A model generated the notes under the pieces. That model saw only the letters and a program-made list of their open reading frames with translations. It did no database searches and was not told the origin of the DNA. The translations under genes and the position numbers were made by a program. Below, in pieces: positions 1 through 7,079 of a DNA stretch of 64,000 bases; positions within the stretch are counted from its first letter, which is position 1; each line of letters starts with the position of its first letter. Source of the stretch: Bog-950 sp046329535 (GTDB lineage Bacteria > Bacteroidota > Bacteroidia > Chitinophagales > LD1); contig JAXLUN010000002.1 in the NCBI GenBank assembly GCA_046329535.1, forward strand, positions 496,001-560,000, given 5' to 3'.

Positions 1-646
1 CGGCCTTAATTTCTTCATCCATTTTATCGCAGGCGCTTGCATCGTAAGGTATTGATTGAGTTAAGTCCAGACCGGGAATGGATTGAGCCACTGTTTCTTC
101 GTTGGTTTCCACATTAATGAATAAAGGAAGATGGTTGGGGTGCGCCATGCTCCAGTTATAAATAGCCTGTAAGGATTGTTTGAATGTTATATGCAACGTT
201 TTATAGTCAAAGTCCGGGATGTGCAGCACCTTAAAACCGGGCTCCAGTAACTCAGGTATATGTGAATCATTATCTAACCCAACCAACGAAAGCCCTTTAC
301 GATAGTAGTATTGTCCGCCTACAGGGTCGTTGAAAATGTCAATTTCCAACCCCCTTACATTGTAATTATCGAACTGCTCATCAAATGGAATATTGGTATA
401 GTCTAACTTAACCGGGTCATATTGCGATGGAAGAAGACCCAGTGAATCTAATCGGTGCAAAAGCACATATATGGTATCATCCATGCGCAGGTGATAACTG
501 TTATGACTGGCCAGCACTTGAATCTGATTGATAGTTAAACTATCGGTTGGTCCGTTATCGAAGGATAAATATTTTTTCTTCTCTTCCTTTTTGCAGGCTG
601 TTACAAAGAGCAATGCAAGCAAAGGCAATAACAGGTAACGTTTCAT
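1..646 (-). CDS. Ca2+-dependent phosphoinositide-specific phospholipase C-like lipoprotein (partial, C-terminus outside window)
   Basis: About 215 N-terminal residues are visible; the gene runs off the left edge. It opens with a lipoprotein signal (MKRYLLLPLLALLFVTAC, lipobox VTAC, Cys18), so it is probably anchored in the outer membrane or periplasm. From about residue 38 the sequence has the pattern of the Ca2+-dependent PI-PLC-like family: NQIQVLASHNSYH with the general-acid/base histidine, then RGLEIDIF with the acidic residues that would bind Ca2+, and a later HIPDFDY segment. The family cleaves phosphodiester headgroups of inositol lipids; what a Bacteroidota member acts on is not known to me. 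ATG at 644-646 is the only sensible start because the signal peptide begins there. Family assignment is from recognised motifs; substrate is unknown. Confidence 0.8.
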   Translation of the reverse strand, partial: MKRYLLLPLLALLFVTACKKEEKKKYLSFDNGPTDSLTINQIQVLASHNSYHLRMDDTIYVLLHRLDSLGLLPSQYDPVKLDYTNIPFDEQFDNYNVRGLEIDIFNDPVGGQYYYRKGLSLVGLDNDSHIPELLEPGFKVLHIPDFDYKTLHITFKQSLQAIYNWSMAHPNHLPLFINVETNEETVAQSIPGLDLTQSIPYDASACDKMDEEIKA

Positions 647-719
647 TTACTTTAGTTTAACATGAAAGTAATGAAAGCACAAACTCAAACAAGAGCAGAA
701 GAGTGTTTTTTAAAGCTGA

Positions 720-1694
720 TTACTTGCCTGCCTTAAGACCAACCGGCAGTCCGGCTTCTTCAGCTATGCCAATGATAGAGCGATAATTAAGCGGAAACTC
801 GAGAAACACGTGCAGCATGCTCAGGAAATAAAGAGCAATCAGTCCGGTTTTATAATGATAGGCATACAAAGCTACAGACGCCAGCCACAAAACGATTACG
901 GAAGCAAGCCATTGACGAGGCACTTGATGCCATTTAATGACCGATGTTTTAGAAAACCAGTTAAGATAGTGATAGGTGTAAGCAAAGGCTATAAAACGCA
1001 TGATGCCTACTCCTATATTGGAGGTAAACATCTGCTCGGTAGAACTTTCACCTAGTTTAAAGATATGCATAAACGATTGGTTCACCATGGAGAACCCGCT
1101 TTCGATCAATGTCTTCTGTGCGTATTCACTTACCTGATAAAAACTGAAGTGGGGAAAGAAGAAGAAGAAGCTGCTGCCGCAAACAACAAACACCATCAGG
1201 GAAGCTATGCCGGTGGCACTTTTACTTTTCATGGCGCCATATAAAATGAACAGGCCGGTAAACAGAAAAACATGAATAAGCGTAGGCAGAAAAACCGCAA
1301 AAAGAAAAAAGAAGACCTGCGTATTAATGATGAGCCCTCCCATAAATGCACCTATTACGGCAAAGAGTATTTTCCACATCAGGTCTTTAAACAGAATAAA
1401 ACCCAGTGAGCTGACAAAGGCCAGATAAATCATAAAGTTAGAAGCAGCCGCATTGCCCGTAAACACAAAGTTTAGAAGAAACAAGGCTGCACACAGCAAC
1501 ACCAGCCAGATATAGTCTGATTTGCCGTTAGTGAAATAATCGCGCTTGTGTAACCAGGTTATTTCGGTGAGATAATGTAATGGCCCCAACACAGCATACG
1601 AGAAAAGGAACAATTCAAACGGAAGAACGAATGCAAGCGCACACGACAAAACCATCAAGGCTATGTTGGCGAGGTCTATGGTTTTTGCATTCAT
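720..1694 (-). CDS. Histidine-containing polytopic membrane protein, function unknown
   Basis: A 324-residue inner-membrane protein with about eight or nine hydrophobic segments and little soluble sequence. Conserved-looking polar motifs sit at membrane edges: GPLHYLTEITWLHKRDYF near residue 37, TYHYLNWF near residue 239, and LHVFLEFPLN near residue 293. The spaced histidines recall the arrangement in integral-membrane oxygenases of the Brp/Blh (beta-carotene cleavage) type, but I cannot establish homology by eye, so this is only a lead. It is the last gene of a minus-strand run (small secreted protein, YajQ, YbaB, this gene) and begins 10 bp after the YbaB stop, so co-transcription with YbaB is likely. 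Confidence 0.7.
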   Translation of the reverse strand: MNAKTIDLANIALMVLSCALAFVLPFELFLFSYAVLGPLHYLTEITWLHKRDYFTNGKSDYIWLVLLCAALFLLNFVFTGNAAASNFMIYLAFVSSLGFILFKDLMWKILFAVIGAFMGGLIINTQVFFFLFAVFLPTLIHVFLFTGLFILYGAMKSKSATGIASLMVFVVCGSSFFFFFPHFSFYQVSEYAQKTLIESGFSMVNQSFMHIFKLGESSTEQMFTSNIGVGIMRFIAFAYTYHYLNWFSKTSVIKWHQVPRQWLASVIVLWLASVALYAYHYKTGLIALYFLSMLHVFLEFPLNYRSIIGIAEEAGLPVGLKAGK

Positions 1695-1704
1695 TTTATT
1701 GCGT

Positions 1705-1995
1705 TTATGCCATTCCCGGAGGAATCATGCCTTTGGTTACATCCATCATTTCACTTTGCATCACGTTCTCCGATTTTTCCAAAACCTCGTTGATGGCGCT
1801 TTGGAGCTTGCCCTCTAACATAGCCTGGTCATCCATGCGCAGAATAGTGATGTCTTTAATTTTACGATTGCCGCTGGCAGTTACCTTCACATAATCGTTT
1901 TCTGAAACCACCTCAATGGAATCAAGACGCTTTTTGGTCTCTTCCATTTTTTGTTTCAGCTCCATGAGTTGTTTCATGTTATCTAAAAATCCCAT
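1705..1995 (-). CDS. YbaB/EbfC family nucleoid-associated protein
   Basis: A 96-residue protein of the usual YbaB length. It begins with an amphipathic helix (MGFLDNMKQLMELKQKM), continues with the beta-rich middle (VKVTASGNRKIKDITI) and ends with a long helix and a Met/Gly/Pro-rich tail (DVTKGMIPPGMA). These are the features of the tweezer-like dimer that binds DNA without strong sequence preference. In many bacteria ybaB sits between dnaX and recR; here it follows yajQ by 41 bp and precedes a membrane protein, so the usual neighbourhood is lost. Family call is firm; its role in this organism is inferred. Confidence 0.93.
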   Translation of the reverse strand: MGFLDNMKQLMELKQKMEETKKRLDSIEVVSENDYVKVTASGNRKIKDITILRMDDQAMLEGKLQSAINEVLEKSENVMQSEMMDVTKGMIPPGMA

Positions 1996-2036
1996 CGTTG
2001 TATTTCGGTTATCTGTTTATCAATTCAAGATACTAA

Positions 2037-2528
2037 TTAACTCTTCATGTTATCAAACTGAAGCGGAAAACCATAATCATCTCTCCGTAAAAAAGCGATA
2101 ACCTGCTGCAGGTCGTCAATTTTTTTGGCGGTTACGCGAATGATATTATCCATTTGAGCCGCCTGTACTTTCAGTCCGGAGTCTTTAATGGCTTTGGCAA
2201 TTTTTTTCATGGTTTCCTTATCTAAACCATTCTTCAGTTTTACCTCTTTTTTAATCATCGGGCCGGAAGGATAATGCTCCTTACTGACATCAAAACTGCG
2301 GGCATCCAAACCCTGCTTCATACCCCGACTGATGATAATATCTATAGCGGCATTGAGGCGCATTTCATTTTCGGTGGTTATCAGCATGGTTAGTTCCTTC
2401 TTATTTAAATCCACCTCGGTTTTAGAGCCGTGAAAATCGTAGCGATTCACAATTTCTTTCTTCGCCACGTTAATGGCATTCTCTACTACCTGAGCATCTA
2501 CTTTACTTACTACATCAAAACTTGGCAT
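2037..2528 (-). CDS. yajQ: YajQ family nucleotide-binding protein
   Basis: A 163-residue protein matching YajQ over its whole length: MPSFDVVSKVDAQVVENAI at the start, NRYDFHGSKTEV, the KQGLDARSFD segment and a C-terminal DDLQQVIAFLRRDDYGFPLQF. The fold is two ferredoxin-like halves. Some members bind cyclic di-GMP and act as transcription co-regulators (shown in Xanthomonas and Pseudomonas), others bind RNA or nucleotides; the specific ligand here is not known. It lies 3 bp downstream of a small secreted protein gene and 41 bp upstream of ybaB, so an operon is likely. Confidence 0.93.
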   Translation of the reverse strand: MPSFDVVSKVDAQVVENAINVAKKEIVNRYDFHGSKTEVDLNKKELTMLITTENEMRLNAAIDIIISRGMKQGLDARSFDVSKEHYPSGPMIKKEVKLKNGLDKETMKKIAKAIKDSGLKVQAAQMDNIIRVTAKKIDDLQQVIAFLRRDDYGFPLQFDNMKS

Positions 2529-2531
2529 AGC

Positions 2532-2933
2532 TTATTGCTTTATCTGCGATTTGAAGAATGAATTACCCTGAGCATTTAAAAGATTCACGTATTCATGATT
2601 ATCTTTCTTAAACACCACATAGCCCGTTGAATCACCCAGAAAATAACTGCCCGAAAGATACTCCCGGCCGTTTATTTGCCACATGATATTACCTGCCAGC
2701 GGGGCGTTTGTTTTAACCGATGGTTTATTTTCAAAAAACGAATTAAACAGTTTCACATTACGGCCTTCAAGCGAAAGACTGCCCCCCTTGCCCTGCATTA
2801 TCACTACATCCATAGAGGTAGTGGAATCGCGAAGGGTATGATAAACTTTAAGGGGTAGCGGCTGTGTTTTTACCTGAGCAAACACGGGAAGAAAAAACAT
2901 ACAGCCAAAAAACAATATCACTATCTGTTTCAT
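2532..2933 (-). CDS. Small secreted protein, function unknown
   Basis: A 133-residue protein with a signal peptide (MKQIVILFFGCMFFLPVFAQ, cleavage probably after AQ). The mature part is beta-rich: a SLEGRNVKLFNSFF stretch, an INGREYLSGSYFLGDS stretch and a C-terminal VFKKDNHEYVNLLNAQG. I recognise no domain with certainty. It is the first gene of the minus-strand run with yajQ, and only 3 bp separate the two, so it is probably co-expressed, though a secreted protein and a cytoplasmic nucleotide-binding protein have no obvious link. No promoter box of the TAnnTTTG type was found immediately upstream. Confidence 0.75.
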   Translation of the reverse strand: MKQIVILFFGCMFFLPVFAQVKTQPLPLKVYHTLRDSTTSMDVVIMQGKGGSLSLEGRNVKLFNSFFENKPSVKTNAPLAGNIMWQINGREYLSGSYFLGDSTGYVVFKKDNHEYVNLLNAQGNSFFKSQIKQ

Positions 2934-3053
2934 AATTTAAATTCGAATTTACTTTTCAAACATCATTCCACAAATAAAAATGAATGTTTGCGGAGAACAA
3001 GCCTTCTGCTTCTGTTTTTATAATTTTCTACATTCGGCAACATACTTTCATAC

Positions 3054-5216
3054 ATGATATCTATCTACCGGCACAGCCTCACTGCCATCTTTGCCCTCGC
3101 TTTTGTTTTTTCCAACGCTCAAACACCTATCGCTATGACCGAAGCCCAAGCCGACATCCGCGCCCGCGAAATAATTCAGCAAATGAGCTTACAGCAAAAG
3201 CTGTATGAGATGCATGGACACGGCATTATCCGTTTCGGTTTTTCGCATGTGTTTGGTAAGCACCTTAAACCCATACTGGCCGGTGGCAATAAAAAACTGG
3301 GCATTCCCGCCACTATTTTCTTTGATGGCCCGCGAGGGGTTTTCAGTAATCAGGGCGCAACCGCTTTTCCTACTACCATGGCGCGCGGTGCCAGCTGGGA
3401 TACCGATTTAGAACACCGCGTGGGCGAGGCTATGGCCGAAGAAATACGGGCACTGGGTGGTAATTATTCGGGAGCGGTGTGTATGAACCTGCTGCGCCAT
3501 CCGGCCTGGGGACGGGCACAGGAAACTTATGGTGAAGACCCGCATCACCTAGGCGAAATGGCTTCGGCTTTGGTGGCGGGCATTCAGCAACATAACGTGC
3601 AGGCTTGTGTGAAACACTTTGCCGCCAACAGTATGGAGAACAACCGTTTTGGTGGCAGCATGAACATGGATGAACGCACCCTGCAGGAAGTTTATCTGCC
3701 GCATTTTAAAAAAGTGATTGACCGCGGAGCCGCTTCGGTAATGAGTGCTTACAGCAAACTGAATGGCGAATATTGCGGGCACAACAAAATGCTGCTCACC
3801 GATATTTTGCGCAAGCAGTGGGGCTTTAAAGGTTATGTAACCAGCGACTGGAGCTACGGCCTGTTCGATGCGCAGAAAGGTATTGAAGCCGGTATGAACA
3901 TAGAGATGCCTATGGGCAAGGTTTACAAACTGAGCACGCTGAAAAAATTGCTGCGCACCGGAAAAATTACCATGCAGCAGATAGACGATTTGATATTTCC
4001 CGTTATCCGCACCAAGCTGCTGTTTGCTTCGCGGAAAGATGAACAGGCTTACCCTAAAACATTAGTGGGCTGCAAAGCACATACCGACCTGGCACGTGAG
4101 GTGGCCGAGAAGAGTGCGGTGCTGCTGAAAAACGAAAACGATTTGCTGCCACTTGACAAAAGCAAGGTGAAGTGCATTGCCGTGATTGGCTCGCTGGCCG
4201 ATATGAAACAAACAGGCGACCACGGCAGCAGCAGCGTTATTCCCGACTACATTGTTACGGCACTCGGTGGTATTAAAAATTATTTCAGCGGTACGGCTGT
4301 GGAAATTCTTACGGCCCCTAACGGAAATTCAGATTCGATAAAAGCCATTTGTAAAAAGGCCGATGCGGTGATAATAGTGGCGGGCACTACTTACTTAGAC
4401 GAAGGCGAATTCATTGGCGATTTTAAAATACGCGACCGCAATAACCCTGACAAAAAAAGTTTTGTGGTAAAGGCCGGTATACTCGGTTTAGGGGGCGATA
4501 GAAAATATCTGCATCTGCATCCGGCCGATATAGAAGCGATACAGGCCGCGGCATCGGTTAGTAAAAATGTAGTGGTGAGTTTAGTGGCGGGCAGTGCGGT
4601 AACGGTAGAAGAATGGCACAGCAAAGTGCCTGCCATTATAGAAACATTTTACAACGGCATGGAAGGCGGCAATGCTCTTGCGCGAATTTTATTTGGCGAT
4701 GTAAATCCTTCCGGCAAACTTCCGTTCACCACGCCTAAACTGGAAAGTGATTTACCTCCGTTCGATTCGTTTGCCGATAGTGTGCACTATGGTTACTATC
4801 ATGGCTATTCGCTTTTTGATAAAGAGAAAAAAGAGCCGCGCTATCCGTTTGGTTTTGGTTTGAGTTATACGCAGTTCTTTGTCTCTGATTTAAAGGTTAC
4901 TACTGAAGATTCTATCCGGGTTTCGATTAAAATAAAAAATACAGGGCAACGCGCTGGGGCAGAAGTAGTGCAGTTATATATCGGCTTTCCCGATTCCAGA
5001 GCAGACCGCCCGGAAAAACTGTTGCGCGGTTTTCGGAAAATTTATTTGAAGGCGGGTGAATCACGCATTCTTGATTTTGCTTGTCCTTATCAGGACTTGG
5101 CCTACTATCATTCCGATACCAAAACCTGGGCGGTGCGGCAAGGCGAGTATGAAGTGCTGGTTGGCAATTCATCACGCGATGAAAAGATGCTGAAGCAGGG
5201 GTTTGAAGTGAGGTAG
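3054..5216 (+). CDS. Secreted glycoside hydrolase family 3 beta-glucosidase-like enzyme
   Basis: A 720-residue GH3 enzyme with a signal peptide (cleavage near NAQ, residue 23), so it acts in the periplasm or outside. The N-terminal TIM-barrel shows DGPRG (91-95), AQETYGEDP (155-163), the KHF motif (187-189) and the SDW nucleophile motif with Asp265. The C-terminal alpha/beta sandwich contains KSAVLLKNE-type residues and the NGMEGGNALARILFGDVNPSGKLP block, followed by a fibronectin III-like domain from about 640 to the end. Architecture and length fit secreted beta-glucosidase or beta-xylosidase members; exact substrate is undecided. No SusC/SusD pair lies nearby, so it is not part of a visible polysaccharide utilisation locus. 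The next gene is 35 bp downstream on the same strand. Confidence 0.95.
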   Translation: MISIYRHSLTAIFALAFVFSNAQTPIAMTEAQADIRAREIIQQMSLQQKLYEMHGHGIIRFGFSHVFGKHLKPILAGGNKKLGIPATIFFDGPRGVFSNQGATAFPTTMARGASWDTDLEHRVGEAMAEEIRALGGNYSGAVCMNLLRHPAWGRAQETYGEDPHHLGEMASALVAGIQQHNVQACVKHFAANSMENNRFGGSMNMDERTLQEVYLPHFKKVIDRGAASVMSAYSKLNGEYCGHNKMLLTDILRKQWGFKGYVTSDWSYGLFDAQKGIEAGMNIEMPMGKVYKLSTLKKLLRTGKITMQQIDDLIFPVIRTKLLFASRKDEQAYPKTLVGCKAHTDLAREVAEKSAVLLKNENDLLPLDKSKVKCIAVIGSLADMKQTGDHGSSSVIPDYIVTALGGIKNYFSGTAVEILTAPNGNSDSIKAICKKADAVIIVAGTTYLDEGEFIGDFKIRDRNNPDKKSFVVKAGILGLGGDRKYLHLHPADIEAIQAAASVSKNVVVSLVAGSAVTVEEWHSKVPAIIETFYNGMEGGNALARILFGDVNPSGKLPFTTPKLESDLPPFDSFADSVHYGYYHGYSLFDKEKKEPRYPFGFGLSYTQFFVSDLKVTTEDSIRVSIKIKNTGQRAGAEVVQLYIGFPDSRADRPEKLLRGFRKIYLKAGESRILDFACPYQDLAYYHSDTKTWAVRQGEYEVLVGNSSRDEKMLKQGFEVR

Positions 5217-5251
5217 TTTGTTTTGCTTACTTTTATGGAAAGGAATTTTCT

Positions 5252-6127
5252 ATGAGGAATACTTACTTGCTTCTTTTACTTGTTTTTTTTTCGGTGAATA
5301 GTTTCTCACAATCACTTACACCCTCTACCTATAATCAAGTTTACAATTTTACTATAGGCGACACATTAGAATATGAATTCCACATTCAGCTGGATGACTC
5401 TTACCATAGCTACTCAAATGGATATGCATTATTTAATGTCACAGGAATTAGTCAAGATACCGATAGCATTACATACCAAGTACATCTTGATGTAACTTAT
5501 ACAAGTGTATCGAACCCTTTATACTATCCACATTACGGAACCTTTCCGCTTTTTGCCTATGCTTTAAATCTTAAAGATTCTTCCATTTTTTATGGCTTGC
5601 CCGGGTTAGACTCAATGTGCAATACGTCTTACGATTCTGTATTCATCAATCAAGATTATAATAGCAACAAACAAAATGAACTTGTGCGCATGTGCTTTGA
5701 AAGCAACTGGAGCCAGAAATATGCAGATAGTTTGGGGCAGGTTAGCAGCAGCAGTTTTTACACAACCGGAAGCCCTTGGTGGGAAGGGCAATCGCAGTCA
5801 CTGATTTATTATCATAAAGTAAACGGCTCAAAATGGGGAACTCCCAATTATTTTATTGTTGCCGGAGTAAATGATTTAGAGCGAAAGTTATACACCCAAC
5901 TCTACCCCAACCCTGCCACCATCTCCTTCACCCTGCAACTTTCAACTGCACCCAATACGCCAACCTACTTTCAACTATACGATGCCATGGGCAGGCAGGT
6001 AAGGCAGGAAGAAATCACCGCAACAAGCACTACCCTCAACCGCAACAATTTACCCAAGGGTATTTATTTCTGGCAGTTACTCACCAGACAAAATGTATTG
6101 CAACGGGGTAAGCTGGTGATGGAGTAG
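5252..6127 (+). CDS. Secreted protein with type IX secretion C-terminal sorting domain
   Basis: A 291-residue exported protein. Residues 1-20 are a signal peptide (MRNTYLLLLLVFFSVNSFSQ). Residues from about 215 to 291 form a type A sorting domain: it opens with LYPNPATISFTLQL, has YDAMGRQVRQEEI in the middle and ends GIYFWQLLTRQNVLQRGKLVME. Such domains direct export through the type IX system of Bacteroidota and are then removed or attached to the surface. The part between (about 25-210) is Tyr/Ser/Asp-rich beta sequence with no recognisable catalytic motif. It follows the GH3 gene by 35 bp, but a TACTTTTA sequence at 5228-5235 resembles a -7 box, so it may have its own promoter. Confidence 0.88.
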   Translation: MRNTYLLLLLVFFSVNSFSQSLTPSTYNQVYNFTIGDTLEYEFHIQLDDSYHSYSNGYALFNVTGISQDTDSITYQVHLDVTYTSVSNPLYYPHYGTFPLFAYALNLKDSSIFYGLPGLDSMCNTSYDSVFINQDYNSNKQNELVRMCFESNWSQKYADSLGQVSSSSFYTTGSPWWEGQSQSLIYYHKVNGSKWGTPNYFIVAGVNDLERKLYTQLYPNPATISFTLQLSTAPNTPTYFQLYDAMGRQVRQEEITATSTTLNRNNLPKGIYFWQLLTRQNVLQRGKLVME

Positions 6128-6198
6128 AGCCCTGACATCCTCTTCATTTTTCTTCAAAAAGCCTACTTTTTATCTGTTTATCACATTTCAGGCTATAA

Positions 6199-6440
6199 AT
6201 ATCCATGCGCTGAGGGTTCACAGGCTTATCCGGTTGTTCCCGCATCATCCTGTGAAGGTAAGCAGGTGTATCCTGGAAAAACCGCATCATCCTCTGTAAG
6301 CACACAGGTATATCAAGAGAGAACCGCATCATCCTGTGCAGGTAACGAAGTATATCCCATCAGCCTATGGTATACCTGTGCAGTTGCGGAGGTGTATCCG
6401 GTTTTCTCCGCATCACCCTGTTAAGGTTGAAAGCACGCTG
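6199..6440. repeat. Tandem repeat, about six 42-bp units, in a 381-bp gap between genes
   Basis: Units start at 6199, 6241, 6283, 6325, 6367 and 6409, exactly 42 bp apart; the first and fifth are the most degenerate. Better copies begin CGCATCATCCTGTG and carry a GGTGTATC core. Read on the minus strand, three consecutive units encode a 14-residue repeat beginning MMRF with a conserved D.P core, but the frame closes with a stop in the unit at 6325, so the coding potential appears incidental or decayed. The gap 6128-6508 holds nothing else I can support apart from the trailing end of this array. Confidence 0.85.
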
Positions 6441-6508
6441 CTTTTTAACCGTCACCAGGCTTGGAGGTCTTCGTTTATGCCTTTCAGCAATCAGTTTGAG
6501 GATTAGTG

Positions 6509-6952
6509 CTACCGAACAACCTTACGTCTTTTGCGTACTCGCGGTGGTATGGTCAGGGCTTTAATTCGGGCGGGCTCAGCCTTGGCTATTTCTTCAACCT
6601 GGTGAGCATGGGCAAAAAAATGACCGGCAATCCAGTAAACATCCAGCCGGTTAAGCAGCGCCCAACCCAAAATAACCGGTTCGCCCATTTTTATCTTCTT
6701 GCTTATTTTACTCAGCGGGCTTAAACCGGCCGGCACTTCATCAATAAGCAGCAGCCCGTCCCACGACTGCACACCATACAGGTTACGCACCTCATCCAGA
6801 TTGACACGCACAAAATGCAGTTTGCCAATGGCCACCACACCCTGTGTGCCTTTTTTCCTGGCGCGGTTTAAACTTTGTGCCGAAGAATATATGCGGGTGG
6901 TACGAATAAAATCGCCCGACTTGATTAGTGTATTACTAAAGTATACAGCCAT
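6509..6952 (-). CDS. Conserved-looking small protein, function unknown
   Basis: About 148 residues. I place the start at the ATG at 6950-6952 (MAVYFSNTLIKSGD); an upstream in-frame ATG at 7012 would add a hydrophobic stretch lying almost against the terminator hairpin and is less likely. The protein contains VAIGKLHFVRVNLDEV, a DGLLLIDEVPAG segment and a strongly basic tail (RIKALTIPPRVRKRRKVVR) that could bind nucleic acid. I recognise no family. It stands alone downstream of the large collagen-like gene, separated by a 12-bp-stem hairpin, and its 3' end adjoins the 42-bp repeat array. Confidence 0.55.
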   Translation of the reverse strand: MAVYFSNTLIKSGDFIRTTRIYSSAQSLNRARKKGTQGVVAIGKLHFVRVNLDEVRNLYGVQSWDGLLLIDEVPAGLSPLSKISKKIKMGEPVILGWALLNRLDVYWIAGHFFAHAHQVEEIAKAEPARIKALTIPPRVRKRRKVVR

Positions 6953-7024
6953 TGCGTTTTGTTTTATGCCAAGATAAAAAGAAAACAAAAAGGCAGAAAA
7001 CTGTGGCAGCATGGCGATAAAACC

Positions 7025-7056
7025 AAACCGCCCTTACATAGCTATAAGGGCGGTTT
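7025..7056. terminator. Intrinsic terminator-like hairpin after the collagen-like gene
   Basis: A perfect 12-bp stem (7025-7036 pairing with 7045-7056, core ACCGCCCTTA) with an 8-nt loop, flanked by A/T runs on both sides. It lies 24 bp beyond the stop codon of the collagen-like gene on the minus strand. Confidence 0.85.
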
Positions 7057-7079
7057 TTAAATGATTAATTCAAGCGATA

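Noticed and set aside
6144..6332. A 62-residue minus-strand frame made of 14-residue repeats
   Set aside because: It is generated by the 42-bp tandem array; the repeat reads on but the frame is closed by a stop within the unit at 6325, and there is no signal for translation.
6199..6440. Possible CRISPR array
   Set aside because: The units are contiguous and degenerate with no unique spacers between them, and no cas genes are near.
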